DNA of 7,628 nucleotides, taken from positions 1-7,628 of the forward strand of contig CAJOKY010000111.1 in NCBI GenBank assembly GCA_905235425.1, given 5' to 3'. A program made the translations under genes and the position numbers. Below are positions 1 through 6,255 of the stretch, piece after piece (within the stretch, counting starts at the first letter, position 1; every line of letters begins with the position of its first letter). The stretch comes from an uncultured Selenomonadaceae bacterium. GTDB taxonomy: Bacteria > Bacillota > Negativicutes > Selenomonadales > Selenomonadaceae. The notes under the pieces are model-generated. The model worked only from the letters and a program-made list of their open reading frames with translations, was not told the origin of the DNA and searched no databases.

Positions 1-272
1 ATTTGAAACGTACAAGCCTTCATACGGCTTTTCAAGGTGTACAATTTTTTTTTCGTGACCGTTATCCAAAAGAATTTTACAGCTACCGGTTATGCAAACT
101 AAAATTTGTTCCAGGCTTTTATGTGCATGTTTGCCGCGTACCACTCCCGCCTTTGTGTCATACATATAGTAAACGCGCTTGATTCTAAACGGTATATCTT
201 TGAACTCTTCAACGCCACAAGCTGACCGCGATCGTCTCCGTGCGGCTGAAACATATACTTTACAACTTGCAT
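1..272 (-). pseudogene. dTDP-sugar 3,4-ketoisomerase (FdtA/QdtA, WxcM-like), frameshifted and cut by the left edge
   Basis: The family is a small cupin enzyme that isomerises dTDP-4-keto-6-deoxyglucose to the 3-keto sugar, a step toward 3-amino-3,6-dideoxyhexoses of surface glycans. The ATG at 272-270 has a good Shine-Dalgarno (AGAGGTG, 284-278). The first 21 codons give MQVVKY, then HGDDRGQLVAL, the family's N-terminal signature. At about 210/209 one base is missing (TTGAAGAG where TTGGAAGAG would restore ALEE). From 210 to 1 the shifted frame is open and reads EEFKDIPFRIKRVYYMYDT, then AGVVRGKHAHKSLEQIL and CITGSCKILLDNG. These match the ketoisomerase core, including the HAH motif of the active site. 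Without correction, translation stops at the TAG at 101-99. It is either a recent pseudogene or a sequencing error. The C-terminal half lies outside the window. FdtA versus QdtA stereochemistry cannot be told from this fragment. Family call is strong. Confidence 0.8.
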
Positions 273-2213
273 TCTAACACCTCTGCCTGCCGTGCAGATT
301 AATCCCGTCGCTTTTTCCCAAAGTCCCGTATCTTCATTTTTGGTAATAAGCGGAAGTACGGAATTTTTTTCCGGCAACATTTCAAGCAAAATTTTTATTG
401 AACCGTCCAATACCTCAGAAAATTTATCTTCAATAACAAAATCGCGTACCTTTTTAATTTCGCGCATCAAAAATTTTATGTCGTCGGATTCGCCGGCATC
501 TTCAGTGTAATGCATATCGAAAAAAAGCAACCAACTTTTGCAAACGGTTTTATATTCCTCTTCACTGTGCAAAAATAAATTGTTAAGCCACGAAATTGTA
601 ATGTAGCTCATAAGTTCGACAACCATTCGCAGTTGTATGAAGGGGTCGTAGGTATTTTGTGCGTCGTGACGGCGAAAAGCGCTGAGCGGCTCTGATATGT
701 AGACGCAATGTTTATTGGACTGCAACAGATTAAGCCATGTACCGACATCAAAAAATGCAACGTCCTTAACGCCGCAAAATACGCCGATATCAAAAATTTT
801 TTCGCCTGTTACGGCGTCCTTCGTAACCAAATCTTTTCGCCTGAGAAGACCGGTTGAAAGTTCGCCTAAAAAATTGCCACTCGCAAATAAAAGTTTTCTG
901 CAGACTTCCTCACCGCTTAAAATCGCGTCTTCTAAAGGCTGCCATTCATTCATCCTGCTTATAACTTTGTCGTCTTTATCAATAGCCAAACGCGCGGACA
1001 TTGTCAGCGAAATTTTATTTTCCAAGTCGCGTGTAAAATATGTCATCATACGTTCAAATTTATTTTTAGCCAAAAGGTCGTCGTGGAAAAGCACGTTGAT
1101 ATATTCGCCGGACGCTTTATTTATGACAAACGTTGTATTTTTACCGCCTTTATCGCCTAAAGGCCCGCCGTGATAAAAATATTTCACGTTATCATATTTT
1201 TCAAGGTACGGCTGAATCATTTCCTTTGTATCTTCATTGGTGCTGTCGTCGCCGATTATCACTTCAACATTTGGGTACGTCTGCTCCAATGCGCTTTTCA
1301 TAGCCTTTTCGCAAAACGTCGGCTGATTGTATGTCGGTATGCAAACGCTTATGAGCGGCGTCACAATATCTTTGTAGCGCTCGGTAAAAATTTTCAGCTT
1401 GGCTTGATAATCTTCCGCATCATCGGCAGGATTATAAAGGCAACGATCTTTTACAAATGCAAATCCGCCGTTATTCAAGAATTCAGCATAAGCTACGCCG
1501 ATATCATAACCTGCGCGGCGACATCTGCAACACTGCGCCGCCATTAAAAATTCGTCTGAAATATCTTCATCAAAAGGTATGTCTTGAGACGTGGCAAAAA
1601 TGCCGGAATCAATCATAGTCACATTTTGATAAAGCAACGGCGTTTTGCCTTCGTAATTTTTAATTTCATCTTCCGCGTTGATATATGAATATCTGCCGTA
1701 AATATTTTTGGCACTTTTATAATCGCCGGTGAAAGGCATTTCCGAGCCGTATAAACCTAACATACCGAAATTGCTATTCCATAAAAACGGCGTCAAAATA
1801 CTCACTACAATGGAAGGATTAAAAATTTTAACCGGCGTCGTGATATAAATTTTGTATTTCGCGTTAATCTCTCTCTGAATTTGATTAAACGTCTTAGCCC
1901 ATGCCTCTTCTTTTATTGCCACGTAGTAATCAAATTTCATACCTTGAAATTGCTCCGGCAAATAAACTTGATGCGCGGCAAAGAATTGATTTTGCGCTTG
2001 CGCGTCTTCCGGCGTTTCACATATCACAATCATTGCCACTTTATCTAAGGTTACATTTTTAATTGACACCGAATCAGCCGTAAAAGTTTTATTTTCGCCG
2101 AAAGAATCAGTTGAAAAGGTTTTGTTTTCGCCGAAAGAATCAGCTGTAAACAATTTATTTTCATTGATTAGGTCAGCCGAGAATAATTTATTTTCGCTAA
2201 ACGAATCTGCCAT
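99..2213 (-). CDS. Family 2 glycosyltransferase with N-terminal 11-residue repeats; reading frame continues into the ketoisomerase
   Basis: A GT-A fold family 2 glycosyltransferase probably transfers a sugar in surface polysaccharide or protein glycosylation; donor and acceptor are unknown. Numbering is from the ATG at 2219. Residues 3-57 hold five 11-residue repeats of the type TADSFGENKTF. Residues 58-285 are a first domain with a Cys-rich CCRCRRAGYDIGVAY stretch. Residues 288-400 are the GT2 core: LISVCIPTYN, EVIIGDDST, then SGEYINVLFHDDLL with the DXD-like HDD at 379-381. Residues 400-640 are a helical C-terminal region. The ATG at 2213 is preferred because AGAGGT (2226-2221) is 7-8 nt from it but only 1 nt from the ATG at 2219. 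No stop separates it from the ketoisomerase start at 272, so residues 650-706 are ketoisomerase start plus out-of-frame sequence after the frameshift. The glycosyltransferase proper ends near 275-285. Confidence is high for GT2, low for substrate. Confidence 0.85.
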   Translation of the reverse strand: MADSFSENKLFSADLINENKLFTADSFGENKTFSTDSFGENKTFTADSVSIKNVTLDKVAMIVICETPEDAQAQNQFFAAHQVYLPEQFQGMKFDYYVAIKEEAWAKTFNQIQREINAKYKIYITTPVKIFNPSIVVSILTPFLWNSNFGMLGLYGSEMPFTGDYKSAKNIYGRYSYINAEDEIKNYEGKTPLLYQNVTMIDSGIFATSQDIPFDEDISDEFLMAAQCCRCRRAGYDIGVAYAEFLNNGGFAFVKDRCLYNPADDAEDYQAKLKIFTERYKDIVTPLISVCIPTYNQPTFCEKAMKSALEQTYPNVEVIIGDDSTNEDTKEMIQPYLEKYDNVKYFYHGGPLGDKGGKNTTFVINKASGEYINVLFHDDLLAKNKFERMMTYFTRDLENKISLTMSARLAIDKDDKVISRMNEWQPLEDAILSGEEVCRKLLFASGNFLGELSTGLLRRKDLVTKDAVTGEKIFDIGVFCGVKDVAFFDVGTWLNLLQSNKHCVYISEPLSAFRRHDAQNTYDPFIQLRMVVELMSYITISWLNNLFLHSEEEYKTVCKSWLLFFDMHYTEDAGESDDIKFLMREIKKVRDFVIEDKFSEVLDGSIKILLEMLPEKNSVLPLITKNEDTGLWEKATGLICTAGRGVRMQVVKYMFQPHGDDRGQLVALKSSKIYRLESSAFTICMTQRREWYAANMHIKAWNKF
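2049..2213 (-). repeat. 33-bp in-frame tandem repeat encoding 11-residue units
   Basis: Five consecutive 33-bp units encode MADSFSENKLF, SADLINENKLF, TADSFGENKTF, STDSFGENKTF and the degenerate TADSVSIKNVT. Units three and four are nearly identical at DNA level, which suggests recent slippage or duplication. They sit directly at the N-terminus of the glycosyltransferase, before its first folded domain. The function is unknown; the extreme N-terminal position suggests a flexible or oligomerising extension rather than a catalytic one. Confidence 0.85.
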
Positions 2214-2251
2214 AAACATTACCTCTTAAAAAATTTACAATAGCTTATAAA

Positions 2252-2279
2252 ATTTTACATTAATTCGGTGACTTGTCAA
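2252..2279 (-). promoter_or_regulatory. Probable sigma-A/sigma-70 promoter of the glycosyltransferase
   Basis: On the minus strand a perfect -35 box TTGACA (2279-2274) is followed after 16 bp by TAAAAT (2257-2252). The -10 box lies about 39 bp upstream of the preferred start at 2213, and the AGAGGT ribosome binding site (2226-2221) lies between. The consensus -35 makes this the best promoter in the window. Confidence 0.65.
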
Positions 2280-2286
2280 ATTTATT

Positions 2287-2530
2287 TTAGGGATTAGGGA
2301 TTAGGGATCAGTGGTTAGTTAAAAAAACTGTTCCCTGATCCCTGCTCCCTGTTCCCTGTTCCCTGTTCCCTGTTCCCTGATTAGCTGTTAGCTGTTAGCG
2401 ATTAGCGGTTAGCTTTTAGGAAAACTGTTCCCTGATCCCTGCTCCCTGTTCCCTGATTAGCTGTTAGCTTTTAGGGATTAGAAAAACTGCTCCCTAATCC
2501 CTGCTCCCTGTTCCCTGATTAGCGATTAGT
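2287..2530. repeat. Degenerate heptanucleotide tandem repeats between divergent genes
   Basis: Most of the intergenic space is built from 7-bp units. GGGATTA-type units occupy about 2290-2320. Seven CTGTTCC-type units (CTGTTCC, CTGATCC, CTGCTCC and repeats) run 2328-2376. TGATTAG/CTGTTAG/CGATTAG-type units follow to about 2420. The block beginning AAAACTGTTCC recurs with variation at about 2324, 2421 and 2483, so there is a higher-order repeat of about 50-100 bp. Complementary arms make potential hairpins: AGGGATCAG (2303-2311) with CTGATCCCT (2335-2343), and AGGGATTAG (2473-2481) with CTAATCCCT (2494-2502). No open reading frame or promoter is convincing inside it. It resembles the short heptameric tandem repeats described in cyanobacterial intergenic regions; common origin is not implied. 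Confidence 0.9.
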
Positions 2531-2594
2531 TTTTTCATTCCTAATTATAAAAAAGTTGTCGACGCGTAAAGGTAGTTTGTGGTAAAATCTGCGC

Positions 2595-2601
2595 GGGAGG
2601 G
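2595..2601 (+). promoter_or_regulatory. Ribosome binding site of the PBP1A gene
   Basis: GGGAGGG lies 8 nt before the ATG at 2610 and fixes that start. Upstream, TAAAAT (2583-2588) and TTGTCG (2556-2561) resemble promoter boxes, but their 21-bp spacing is poor, so no PBP1A promoter is called with confidence. Confidence 0.7.
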
Positions 2602-2609
2602 AAAATTTT

Positions 2610-4880
2610 ATGTCTGAGCAAGAAAATGACGCTTCTGCAGAGCGTCAAAGACGAGTTGCCGCACGAAACAAACTGACATTATTTTTCAAAATTCTTTTTG
2701 GACTCATAATTTTTTTGATCGTCACTGCGGTAGGCGTCGCAATAGGATTTTTTACGGCGAATATAAACGCTAAACCCGACATTTCAGAAGATATTCTGCC
2801 GCCGGCGTCTTCGCAAATATACGATTCTGCAGGAAACGAAATTGCCAACATTCACGCCGTCGAAAATCGTATGCCGGTGAAAATTGAACAAGTTCCGATA
2901 AACTTGCAACACGCATTCATTGCCGTTGAAGATAATCGATTTTATGAACACAAAGGCATTGATCCAAAAGGTTTAATGCGCGCCTTCTATGCAAACATAA
3001 CTAAACACGAAATTGCGGAAGGCGGCTCGACAATCACTCAACAGCTGGCGAAAAATGCTTACTTGACGCAAGAGCGAACTTTCAAACGCAAGATTCAAGA
3101 AATATTTTTGGCAATGCAGATTGAAAAGCAGTACACCAAGCAAGAAATTTTGGAAATGTACATGAACCAAATTTATTTCGGTCAAGGTGCATACGGCGTA
3201 CAGGCGGCGGCGAAAATTTATTTTGATAAAAGTGTTGAGAATTTAAATTTGTCGGAATGCGCACTGTTGGCGGGTATTCCGAAGAGTCCGAATTACTATT
3301 CGCCGTTTAACAATATGCAGGCAGCAATTCAGCGCCGTAATTTGGTATTGGATCAAATGGTTAAGTACCGTTACATAACGCCGAGTGAAGCGCGTGAGGC
3401 TAAGGATTTTGAGTTGGTTTTTGCCCAGCCCAATCGTCCCGAAGAACAAAAAGACGCAATGTACTTTATAAATTACGTGACTAATGTCATGGTTGAAAAA
3501 TACGGTGCGGATGCGCTTTACAAGGAAGGCTTGAAAGTTTACACGACGATTGATTTAGACGTACAGCGTATGGCGGAGCAGGCGCTTTTAACCTACCTGC
3601 CGTCGGATTACACGGACGCTAACGGCGTTATTCAACCGCAAGGCGCGGTTGTCGCGATAGACCCCAAAACAGGCTATGTTAAGGCAATGGTAGGCGGTCG
3701 CGGTACAGACCAATTCAACCGCGCATCAATGGCAGAGCGTCAACCGGGTTCAGCGTTTAAGCCCTTTGTATTTATCGCGGCGCTGGAAAATAATTTTACG
3801 CCGGATACAGTGATTGAAGACAGTCCCATAACGATTGACGGCTGGTCACCGCAAAATGACAGCGGCAGGTTTTCCGGTTCTGTCACAATGCGCACCGTTG
3901 CAACTTTCTCAATGAATGTTCCTACCGTAAAAATTGCGGCGGCGCTCGGTATGTATCAAGCGATTAATTACGCTTACGAAATGGGCATTTCAACTTTTGT
4001 ATTGGACGGGCCGGTAAATGACAATAACTACTCTACTGCATTGGGCGGCTTGACTCGCGGCGTGACGCCGTTGGAAATTACCAACGCTTATTGTACCTTT
4101 GCAAACAGCGGCGTTTATATTCCGCACATTGTCATTACGAAAGTGCTTGATCGTAACGGAAATATTTTGGAAGAGGCTGTACCTGAAGGCAAGCAGGTTG
4201 TAACTCCTGAAAGTGCGTCGGCTTTAACGAGTATGCTTGAAGACGTTATTAAACGCGGTACAGGCAGAGCCGCGCAGATTGGACGCCCTGCCGCAGGTAA
4301 AACCGGTACGACAAGCGATTATCATGACGCGTGGTTTGTAGGTTACACGCCGGATTTAGTTGCAGGCGTTTGGGTAGGCAATGATGACAATACGCCGCTT
4401 GCCGGAATTATGGGCGGCGGTATTCCCGCGCTTATTTGGAGCATGTTCATGCAAAATGCCTTGCTTAATACGCCTGCGCATGATTTTGAAAGATTGACGC
4501 CGGAATATCACGGCGAACCTCCCGCAACAAATAATTATGACAACGGCGGCGGCAATAACTCACGGCAAGATGACGGCGGTTATTATGAGGACAATTATTC
4601 TTCGCAAAATCGCAATGACAATTACTCCGAGCCTTCGTACAACGATAACTATAATTATTCGCCAGGTTATGATAATTACAACGGCGCAGAACATAATTTG
4701 GGCGATGAAAATGCTTATAATCCTGGTTATCGCGATACGCAAGACAGCCCGCCGGCAGAAAATTATGAGCCGATTTATGATCCCCCTCCCGCGCCTTCGT
4801 CCGAGCCGGTTTATGAACCTGCGCCTGCCTATGATGATGTACCGTCGCCGGGCGATTCAAACGACAAAGAAAGAAATTAG
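2610..4880 (+). CDS. Class A penicillin-binding protein 1A (bifunctional glycosyltransferase/transpeptidase)
   Basis: This membrane-anchored enzyme polymerises lipid II into glycan strands and cross-links the stem peptides at the outer face of the cytoplasmic membrane. The 756-aa protein has a short charged cytoplasmic start, one membrane helix at about residues 23-49, then a GT51 domain (about 65-235). The GT51 domain shows AVEDNRFYEHKG with the presumed catalytic Glu107, GGSTITQQLAKN at 138-149 and a conserved EMYMNQIYFGQGAYGVQAAA segment. The penicillin-binding transpeptidase domain follows (about 340-620) with all three motifs: SAFK (Ser381, Lys384), SMN (434-436) and KTGT (564-567). Residues 640-745 form a low-complexity tail, Tyr/Asn/Asp/Gly-rich then Pro-rich, outside the membrane. 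The start is supported by GGGAGGG 8 nt upstream. It is divergent from the glycosyltransferase and 76 bp before manA, with no terminator visible between, so cotranscription with manA is possible. Family call is very secure; pbpA or ponA would be the usual symbol. Confidence 0.96.
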   Translation: MSEQENDASAERQRRVAARNKLTLFFKILFGLIIFLIVTAVGVAIGFFTANINAKPDISEDILPPASSQIYDSAGNEIANIHAVENRMPVKIEQVPINLQHAFIAVEDNRFYEHKGIDPKGLMRAFYANITKHEIAEGGSTITQQLAKNAYLTQERTFKRKIQEIFLAMQIEKQYTKQEILEMYMNQIYFGQGAYGVQAAAKIYFDKSVENLNLSECALLAGIPKSPNYYSPFNNMQAAIQRRNLVLDQMVKYRYITPSEAREAKDFELVFAQPNRPEEQKDAMYFINYVTNVMVEKYGADALYKEGLKVYTTIDLDVQRMAEQALLTYLPSDYTDANGVIQPQGAVVAIDPKTGYVKAMVGGRGTDQFNRASMAERQPGSAFKPFVFIAALENNFTPDTVIEDSPITIDGWSPQNDSGRFSGSVTMRTVATFSMNVPTVKIAAALGMYQAINYAYEMGISTFVLDGPVNDNNYSTALGGLTRGVTPLEITNAYCTFANSGVYIPHIVITKVLDRNGNILEEAVPEGKQVVTPESASALTSMLEDVIKRGTGRAAQIGRPAAGKTGTTSDYHDAWFVGYTPDLVAGVWVGNDDNTPLAGIMGGGIPALIWSMFMQNALLNTPAHDFERLTPEYHGEPPATNNYDNGGGNNSRQDDGGYYEDNYSSQNRNDNYSEPSYNDNYNYSPGYDNYNGAEHNLGDENAYNPGYRDTQDSPPAENYEPIYDPPPAPSSEPVYEPAPAYDDVPSPGDSNDKERN

Positions 4881-4895
4881 CTTGTAGCCGGTAAA

Positions 4896-4937
4896 CACTA
4901 CCCACTACTCACTACTCACTACTAACTACTCACTACT
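4896..4937. repeat. CACTACT heptanucleotide tandem array
   Basis: Six consecutive 7-bp units fill most of the gap between the PBP1A stop and manA: CACTACC, CACTACT three times, AACTACT and CACTACT. A decayed TACTAAA unit follows at 4938-4944. The period equals that of the array at 2287-2530 but the unit sequence differs. The array ends about 10 bp before the manA ribosome binding site. No terminator or promoter is evident in it. Confidence 0.9.
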
Positions 4938-4952
4938 TACTAAAAACTCAAT

Positions 4953-4960
4953 AGAGGTGA
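4953..4960 (+). promoter_or_regulatory. Strong Shine-Dalgarno of manA that points to an ATA start
   Basis: AGAGGTGA (4953-4960) closely matches the 16S anti-SD complement. The first in-frame canonical start, GTG 4957-4959, lies inside this SD and so cannot be properly spaced from it. The codon at the expected distance (5 nt on) is ATA at 4966-4968, where close family members would begin with Met-Ser-x-Leu-Lys. Confidence 0.6.
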
Positions 4961-5904
4961 TTTCGATAAGCATTTTAAAATTAGCACCTGCCTGCAAAAA
5001 TTATTTATGGGGCGGAAGGCGTTTAATCGATGAATACGGCATAAATTACGACGGCGAAATTTTAGCCGAAGCGTGGATTTTGTCGGCGCACAAAGACGGC
5101 GCGTCAACTATATTAAACGGCAAGTACGCAGGAAAAAGTTTTCGTGAATATCTTGCCGCAGAAGGTTCAAAAGTTTTGGGCGAAAATTGTCATGTTGAAG
5201 AATTTCCCGTACTGATAAAACTGATTGACGCGCAGGATAATTTATCGGTACAAGTTCATCCTTCCGATAAGTACGCACAAAAATTTGAAAATCAACTCGG
5301 CAAGCACGAAATGTGGTACATTATCGACGCCGCGCCTGATTCTTTCATTTATCTGGGTTTAAATCGTCGTATCTCCAAAAAAAAATTTGCAGAACGTATT
5401 GAAAATGAAACGTTGACAGATATTTTAAAAAAGATTTATGTAAAGAAAGGCGATTGCTTTTTCATTCCCGCCGGTACGATTCACTCAATCGGCAAGGGAA
5501 TTTTGCTTGCAGAAGTTCAACAAAGTTCCAATGTTTCATACCGCATTTATGATTACGGGCGTATCGGTGCTGACGGAAATAAACGCGAATTGCACATTGA
5601 CAAGGCGCTTGATGTTGCAGACTTAAGCGCAACTGATTTGTCAGAAAAAAAATATCCGCACCTTGCCGCCTGCGATTATTTCAATGTAGACAAAATTTCT
5701 TTGGACGGTAAAATTACGTCGCGGCTTGCAGGTACGGTAACAGAAAAATCTTTTCTAAGTGTTTTAATTTTGGACGGTCGCGGAATTATTTCTGTCGGCA
5801 TTGAAACGTTAAACTACAAGAAAGGCGATACATTTTTCCTTCCCGCAGATTCCGGCAAATGGCAGATTGAAGGCGTTGCCGATATTTTGTTGACGTACAT
5901 TTAA
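4957..5904 (+). CDS. manA: Mannose-6-phosphate isomerase, type I (zinc cupin)
   Basis: This cytoplasmic zinc enzyme interconverts mannose-6-phosphate and fructose-6-phosphate, feeding GDP-mannose and other sugar nucleotides or allowing mannose use. It has 315 aa from GTG 4957, or 312 from the more likely ATA 4966; both match the short bacterial type I form. Visible motifs, numbered from GTG, are the N-terminal KLAPACKNYLWGG, SVQVHPSD with zinc ligands Gln99 and His101, KHEMWYI with Glu118, PAGTIHSIGKG with His176, and SYRIYDYGR with the presumed catalytic Arg196. The C-terminal 60 residues form the second cupin-like half, ending in KGDTFFLPADSG. It follows PBP1A by 76 bp, and an intrinsic terminator lies just after its stop. 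All zinc ligands are present, so the enzyme is expected to be active; only the start codon is odd. Confidence 0.95.
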   Translation: MISISILKLAPACKNYLWGGRRLIDEYGINYDGEILAEAWILSAHKDGASTILNGKYAGKSFREYLAAEGSKVLGENCHVEEFPVLIKLIDAQDNLSVQVHPSDKYAQKFENQLGKHEMWYIIDAAPDSFIYLGLNRRISKKKFAERIENETLTDILKKIYVKKGDCFFIPAGTIHSIGKGILLAEVQQSSNVSYRIYDYGRIGADGNKRELHIDKALDVADLSATDLSEKKYPHLAACDYFNVDKISLDGKITSRLAGTVTEKSFLSVLILDGRGIISVGIETLNYKKGDTFFLPADSGKWQIEGVADILLTYI

Positions 5905-5916
5905 ATTTAATTTCAG

Positions 5917-5945
5917 ACGCTCCGAATTGGTCGGGGCGTTTTTTT
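5917..5945 (+). terminator. Intrinsic terminator after manA
   Basis: A 9-bp stem, ACGCTCCGA (5917-5925) with TCGGGGCGT (5931-5939, one G-T pair), encloses a 5-nt ATTGG loop and runs into a T tract (5939-5945). It starts 12 bp after the manA TAA and ends that transcription unit. Confidence 0.9.
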
Positions 5946-5969
5946 ATTGAAAAAAATTTTTAAAAGTAC

Positions 5970-6000
5970 TTGACCGATAGTCACTACCGAATATTATAAT
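5970..6000 (+). promoter_or_regulatory. Probable promoter of the DUF362 gene, with an embedded palindrome
   Basis: TTGACC (5970-5975) is a good -35 box. The -10 box is either TATTAT (5992-5997, 16-bp spacer) or TATAAT (5995-6000, 19-bp spacer). The spacer contains a perfect 9-bp palindrome TAGTCACTA (5978-5986), flanked by CCGA on both sides, which could be an operator. The leader to the start codon is about 63 nt. AGGGTGGT (6053-6060) is the ribosome binding site. Confidence 0.55.
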
Positions 6001-6063
6001 TTCATTGAGTTAAATGTCAGTTACAAAAATTTTGAATGTAGTTTACTTGAAAAGGGTGGTAAA

Positions 6064-6255
6064 ATGGCTGAAACAATCAAAATATCTCAAGCGCCGGTTA
6101 TCGGCAGTAAAAATGTTACCGGCACAAATTACAGCGGCTCAGCTGCGAAAGTTTATTTCACAAAAAAAATTGACGCTGACAGCTTGATTAAGCTCTACAA
6201 GATGATTAATGAAAATATCTTCGACATTGAATTTTTCTGCATAATGTTCCAATAA
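6064..6255 (+). pseudogene. 5' fragment of a DUF362-domain protein gene, cut at about 6222
   Basis: The ATG at 6064 has an RBS (AGGGTGGT, 3-nt gap) and an upstream promoter. The first 52 codons read MAETIKISQAPVIGSK, then SGSAAKVYFTKKIDADSLIK and LYKMINENI. KVYFTKKID followed by a helix ending in NEN is the typical beginning of bacterial DUF362 proteins, usually several hundred residues long and continuing with a GKVAIKxHxGEP-like segment. That continuation is absent: after NENI (to 6219) the frame reads FDIEFFCIMFQ and stops at 6255, exactly where composition shifts to very AT-rich. This is therefore the amputated front of a normal gene, not a complete 63-aa protein. The family assignment is from recognition of a short stretch and is moderately secure. 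Confidence 0.6.

Noticed and set aside
292..1547. Plus-strand open frames opposite the glycosyltransferase (292-510, 715-1173, 1170-1547)
   Set aside because: No ribosome binding site and no family resemblance, and the minus strand carries clear GT2 motifs over the same bases.
2295..2350. Intrinsic terminator from the AGGGATCAG/CTGATCCCT hairpin
   Set aside because: The 23-nt loop is large, no T tract follows the stem on either strand, and the flanking genes are divergent so neither needs a terminator here.
2287..2530. CRISPR array or telomere-like repeat
   Set aside because: There are no 25-40 bp direct repeats with unique spacers. TTAGGGA units occur only a few times, mixed with other heptamers, and sit between two ordinary bacterial genes.
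4465..4905. Long open frames on both strands over the PBP1A tail (plus 4537-4887, minus 4465-4905 and 4560-4742)
   Set aside because: They lie in the low-complexity Tyr/Asn/Pro-coding region, give repetitive Ile/Thr/Arg- or His/Cys/Arg-rich translations, and have no RBS or recognisable domain. They are shadows of the PBP1A frame.
6139..6222. C-terminal 28 codons of the minus-strand AT-rich frame as real protein
   Set aside because: These bases encode the DUF362 N-terminus on the plus strand at bacterial composition; the minus translation is chance read-through past the junction.
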